Assembly: GCA_964511215.1 (NCBI GenBank)
Contig: CAZEER010000051.1
Coordinates: forward strand, 1 to 17,956
Length of the DNA stretch: 17,956 nucleotides
Origin: CAZEER01 sp964511215
GTDB lineage: Bacteria > Fidelibacterota > Marinisomatia > Marinisomatales > UBA1611
Reading direction: 5' to 3'
The position numbers were made by a program, and so were the translations under genes. Positions 15,583 through 17,956 of this stretch are shown here, piece by piece; within the stretch, counting starts at the first letter, position 1; every line of letters begins with the position of its first letter. The notes under the pieces were generated by a model. That model made no database searches. It saw nothing but the letters and a program-made list of their open reading frames with translations, and was not told the origin of the DNA.

Positions 15583-16104
15583 ATGGTTGAATCATTAATT
15601 AATAATTTAAAAGAATTTTCAAAACAGAATTTTCCAATTCCAGAAGTCTCATCTTACCTTCAGAACCTAAGTATTAATGATCCAGCATTAGAAAAATACT
15701 GTTTACTGGAAGAAAAATTCTATACTCGAAATTTAATTCATAGGGAAACAGACTTTGAAATAATGGTTATTTGTTGGCCATCAAATACTAGTGCACCAAT
15801 ACATGGGCATGAAGGTGAAAAATGTTGGGCAAGAGTAGAAAAAGGGAATCTTCAGATTTGTAATTATGATGAATTATCATTAAAACCTTTAAAATTAAAT
15901 ATGACAAATAAAATTTCTTGTAATCCAGGTGATTTAGATGGACCAGCTGAAATACATTCAGTGGAAAATTTATCAAATTATTTTGCTATTAGTTTACATG
16001 TATATGCAAAACCATATGATGCGTGCGATATCTATAATATTAAGGAAGGTATTATTGAAAGAACTAAATTAAGTTACTATAGTATTGGAGGCAAGATCTG
16101 TTAG
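15583..16104 (+). CDS. cdo: Cysteine dioxygenase (type I, thiol dioxygenase cupin)
   Basis: A 173-residue cupin that oxidises cysteine with O2 to cysteine sulfinate, using a three-histidine Fe(II) site. The iron ligands are H74 and H76 in PIHGHEGEKCW and H125 in AEIHSVEN. R49 in YTRNL matches the carboxylate-binding arginine of mammalian enzymes. C81 lies seven residues after H74, exactly as Cys93 follows His86 in mammals, and Y141 in SLHVYAKPYDAC matches Tyr157. These form the Cys-Tyr crosslink, and most bacterial enzymes have Gly in place of that Cys. The active-site residues favour cysteine over 3-mercaptopropionate as substrate. It follows mobA by 18 bp and ends 5 bp from the convergent rpiB. 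Cysteine sulfinate can be broken down to pyruvate and sulfite, a possible feed for the nearby molybdoenzyme. Confidence 0.9.
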   Translation: MVESLINNLKEFSKQNFPIPEVSSYLQNLSINDPALEKYCLLEEKFYTRNLIHRETDFEIMVICWPSNTSAPIHGHEGEKCWARVEKGNLQICNYDELSLKPLKLNMTNKISCNPGDLDGPAEIHSVENLSNYFAISLHVYAKPYDACDIYNIKEGIIERTKLSYYSIGGKIC

Positions 16105-16109
16105 AGAGA

Positions 16110-16547
16110 CTAATCATCTAGCTTTTCAATCCGTCTCTGGTGCCGACCACCTTCAAATGCTTCTTTGAGCCATAATTCTATTACATCATAGATTTCTTTT
16201 TCAGACATAAACCGCGCACCAAGAGATAATATATTGGCGTTATTATGCCCTCTTGAAAGTTTTACTATTTCTTTAGGCCCATTATAAAAAACCGCAGCTC
16301 GGCATCCCTTGATTCTATTTGCTGCCATTGCTTCTCCTTGACCTGAGCCTCCTAGTATAATTCCTCTACTTTCTCTGTCATTGGCTACAGCCCTTGCGCA
16401 TGGAAAAATAAAATCGGGGTAATCATCTAGAGCATCATATTTATATGCACCATGATCTATTATATCATGGCCTTTTTTTGTTAGGTAATCTTTAATGGTA
16501 TTTTTCAAATTCAGACCTGCATGATCTGTAGCTAAATGAATTTTCAT
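16110..16547 (-). CDS. rpiB: Ribose-5-phosphate isomerase B
   Basis: A 145-residue RpiB/LacAB-family isomerase interconverting ribose 5-phosphate and ribulose 5-phosphate in the pentose phosphate pathway. It has DHAG at 8-11, the phosphate loop GGSGQGEAMAANR at 66-78, and H101 in SRGHNNANILSLGAR. The catalytic cysteine of the E. coli type (ICGTG) is replaced by Gly66, and E72 fits the catalytic glutamate of the mycobacterial type (GGSGNGE). It is therefore a Glu-type RpiB. The ATG overlaps the transketolase stop by four bases, so the two pentose-phosphate genes are coupled. There is no SD. Other sugar phosphates (allose, galactose) are possible in this family, but the transketolase neighbour supports ribose. 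Confidence 0.93.
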   Translation of the reverse strand: MKIHLATDHAGLNLKNTIKDYLTKKGHDIIDHGAYKYDALDDYPDFIFPCARAVANDRESRGIILGGSGQGEAMAANRIKGCRAAVFYNGPKEIVKLSRGHNNANILSLGARFMSEKEIYDVIELWLKEAFEGGRHQRRIEKLDD

Positions 16548-17956
16548 AAAAGATTTTGAAGATGCTTTCTAACTTTTTGTTCTACCTTTTCAGGTGTAAA
16601 ACCAAACTCATTTGCTAAATCTTTTCCTGGAGCTGATGCACCATAGTGATCTAAACCAATAGACAGACCATTGACTCCAGAATATTTTTCCCATCCATGA
16701 GTTATTCCTGCTTCCATAGTAACTTTTAAACAACCTCGCATAGGAATAAGACTATTTTTGTATTCCTCAGATTGTTTATCAAAAATCTCCATACAGGGCA
16801 TACTTATAATTCGAATTTTTTTATCAGTCATCAAATTTGCAGTGTTGATTGCTAGTGACACTTCTGATCCCGTTGCAATGAATATTAATTCTGGATCATT
16901 TTCACAGTCCTGAATAATATACCCTCCTTTCCTCACATTTTTATCTAAAACATCATACTCTTGGTCTATAATTGGAATCCCTTGTCTTGTTAAAAGCATC
17001 GCACTTGGCGTATCCTTAATTTCCATTGCAAGTCGAAAACAAATAGCTGTTTCTTTTGCATCAGCTGGCCTAAAAACATTGAAGTTTGGTATCATTCTTA
17101 GCGACATTGCATGTTCAACAGGTTGGTGAGTAGGACCGTCTTCCCCCACAAAGAACGAGTCATGGGTAAACTCATGAATTACTCTGGCACCTTGAATGGC
17201 CCCTAACCGTAACGCAGGCCTCTCATAATCAGCAAATACGAGAAAAGTACCACCAAAAGGTATAATCCCTCCATGGAGAGCCATGCCATTCATCATACTT
17301 GCCATTGGAAATTCACGCACACCAAAAGGGATATTACGTCCTGATTGATTTTTACTTGTGAAATCTGAATAAATTTTTGCGAAGTTTCCAGTATAATTTG
17401 AAGGTTCAAGATCAGCAGAACCGCCTATGAGATTTGGTAAATATGGAGCAAATTGATCTAGCGTAGCTCCAAATGCTTTCCTAGTTGCTAGAGACTCTCC
17501 AGAATTAAAAGTTGGATAGTCAAGATCTGGAAGGTTATCATCTATACATACAGAGATAAGTGATCCTATATCTTTTTTAGATGAAAGCATCATTTTCTTT
17601 TCATTCCAAAATTTTACATTTTTAGTTAATCTAGAAAATCTTTTTTGAAAATACTCTTTAACTTCAAATGGTAAGTGAAATTTTTCAACAGATAAACCTA
17701 GTTTTTTCTTACTTGCATTAATCTCCTCTTGATCTAATGGTGCTCCATGGGTATTGTGATCGCCTTCCATAGTTGCTGTGCCTTTAGCCATAACTGTATT
17801 ACCGATTATAATACTAGGTCTACCATCTTTCTGTGCTTTTTCTATCGAATACCGAATCTCATCGTGGCTATGACCATTTATCTCTTGGACATGCCAATTA
17901 AATCCTTCAAATACTTTTTTATAGTCAGTGGAATCTGAACGATTTGTATGACCTGA
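16544..17956 (-). CDS. tkt: Transketolase (N-terminus beyond window)
   Basis: Thiamine-diphosphate enzyme of the pentose phosphate pathway that moves two-carbon ketol units between sugar phosphates. The frame is open to base 17956; the apparent ATG at 17791 is internal, since upstream residues (GFNWHVQEINGHSHDEI) are clearly transketolase. About 470 residues are visible, and roughly the first 190, including the main diphosphate-binding part, are missing. Motifs in the visible part: HGAPL near 70-74, TRKAFG near 158, GSADLEP near 179, GVREFPM with the cofactor-activating Glu near 215, the aromatic pocket GTFLVFADY, and HDSFFVGEDGPTHQP near 265-279. It is the first visible gene of a two-gene run with rpiB. 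Assignment is firm. Confidence 0.95.
   Translation of the reverse strand, partial: SGHTNRSDSTDYKKVFEGFNWHVQEINGHSHDEIRYSIEKAQKDGRPSIIIGNTVMAKGTATMEGDHNTHGAPLDQEEINASKKKLGLSVEKFHLPFEVKEYFQKRFSRLTKNVKFWNEKKMMLSSKKDIGSLISVCIDDNLPDLDYPTFNSGESLATRKAFGATLDQFAPYLPNLIGGSADLEPSNYTGNFAKIYSDFTSKNQSGRNIPFGVREFPMASMMNGMALHGGIIPFGGTFLVFADYERPALRLGAIQGARVIHEFTHDSFFVGEDGPTHQPVEHAMSLRMIPNFNVFRPADAKETAICFRLAMEIKDTPSAMLLTRQGIPIIDQEYDVLDKNVRKGGYIIQDCENDPELIFIATGSEVSLAINTANLMTDKKIRIISMPCMEIFDKQSEEYKNSLIPMRGCLKVTMEAGITHGWEKYSGVNGLSIGLDHYGASAPGKDLANEFGFTPEKVEQKVRKHLQNLL

Noticed and set aside
17747..17938. 63-residue plus-strand open frame near the right end
   Set aside because: It lies opposite the transketolase frame, which continues to the window edge with clear family sequence.

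Overview
This AT-rich window (most genes sample at roughly 25-40% G+C by eye) looks like a contig from an uncultured marine-type bacterium. The best guess is the FCB group, possibly Marinimicrobia/SAR406. The hints are the low G+C, the dockerin-like C-terminus on a secreted protein, System II (ResB/CcsA) cytochrome c maturation, and the lack of Shine-Dalgarno (SD) sites on most genes. This placement is an inference; no rRNA or marker gene is present.

Layout. (1) Positions 1-5244, minus strand: a xanthine-oxidase-family 'cox' cluster read coxG > coxS > coxL > coxM, then a 241-bp gap and a second, divergent coxM-like gene cut by the window edge. CoxL carries AYRGAGR, the form II signature, so CO oxidation is not assured. 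Every cox gene has a strong SD, unlike the rest of the window, and a 15-bp exact repeat lies upstream of both cox units. (2) 5448-8763, minus strand: lipoprotein-like protein > ResB > CcsA, with ATGA overlaps, for cytochrome c assembly. (3) 8978-14905, minus strand: fused four-cluster ferredoxin/NrfD membrane protein > DMSO-reductase-family molybdoenzyme without a Tat signal > secreted arylsulfotransferase-like protein with a dockerin-like tail. (4) 14986-16104, plus strand, divergent: MobA-like molybdenum cofactor guanylyltransferase and a cysteine dioxygenase with the Cys-Tyr cofactor pair. (5) 16110-17956, minus strand: transketolase (N-terminus off the window) and ribose-5-phosphate isomerase B with an ATGA overlap.

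How they may work together. Regions 3 and 4 suggest a sulfur theme. Cysteine dioxygenase makes cysteine sulfinate, a source of sulfite. A cytoplasmic, membrane-anchored molybdoenzyme of SoeABC-like layout could oxidise sulfite and pass electrons to quinone. MobA would supply its bis-MGD cofactor, and the arylsulfotransferase handles sulfate esters outside the cytoplasm. Region 2 could supply c-type cytochromes for respiration. The functional links are inference; the family assignments are mostly firm. No tRNA, rRNA, CRISPR, IS element or phage gene was seen.
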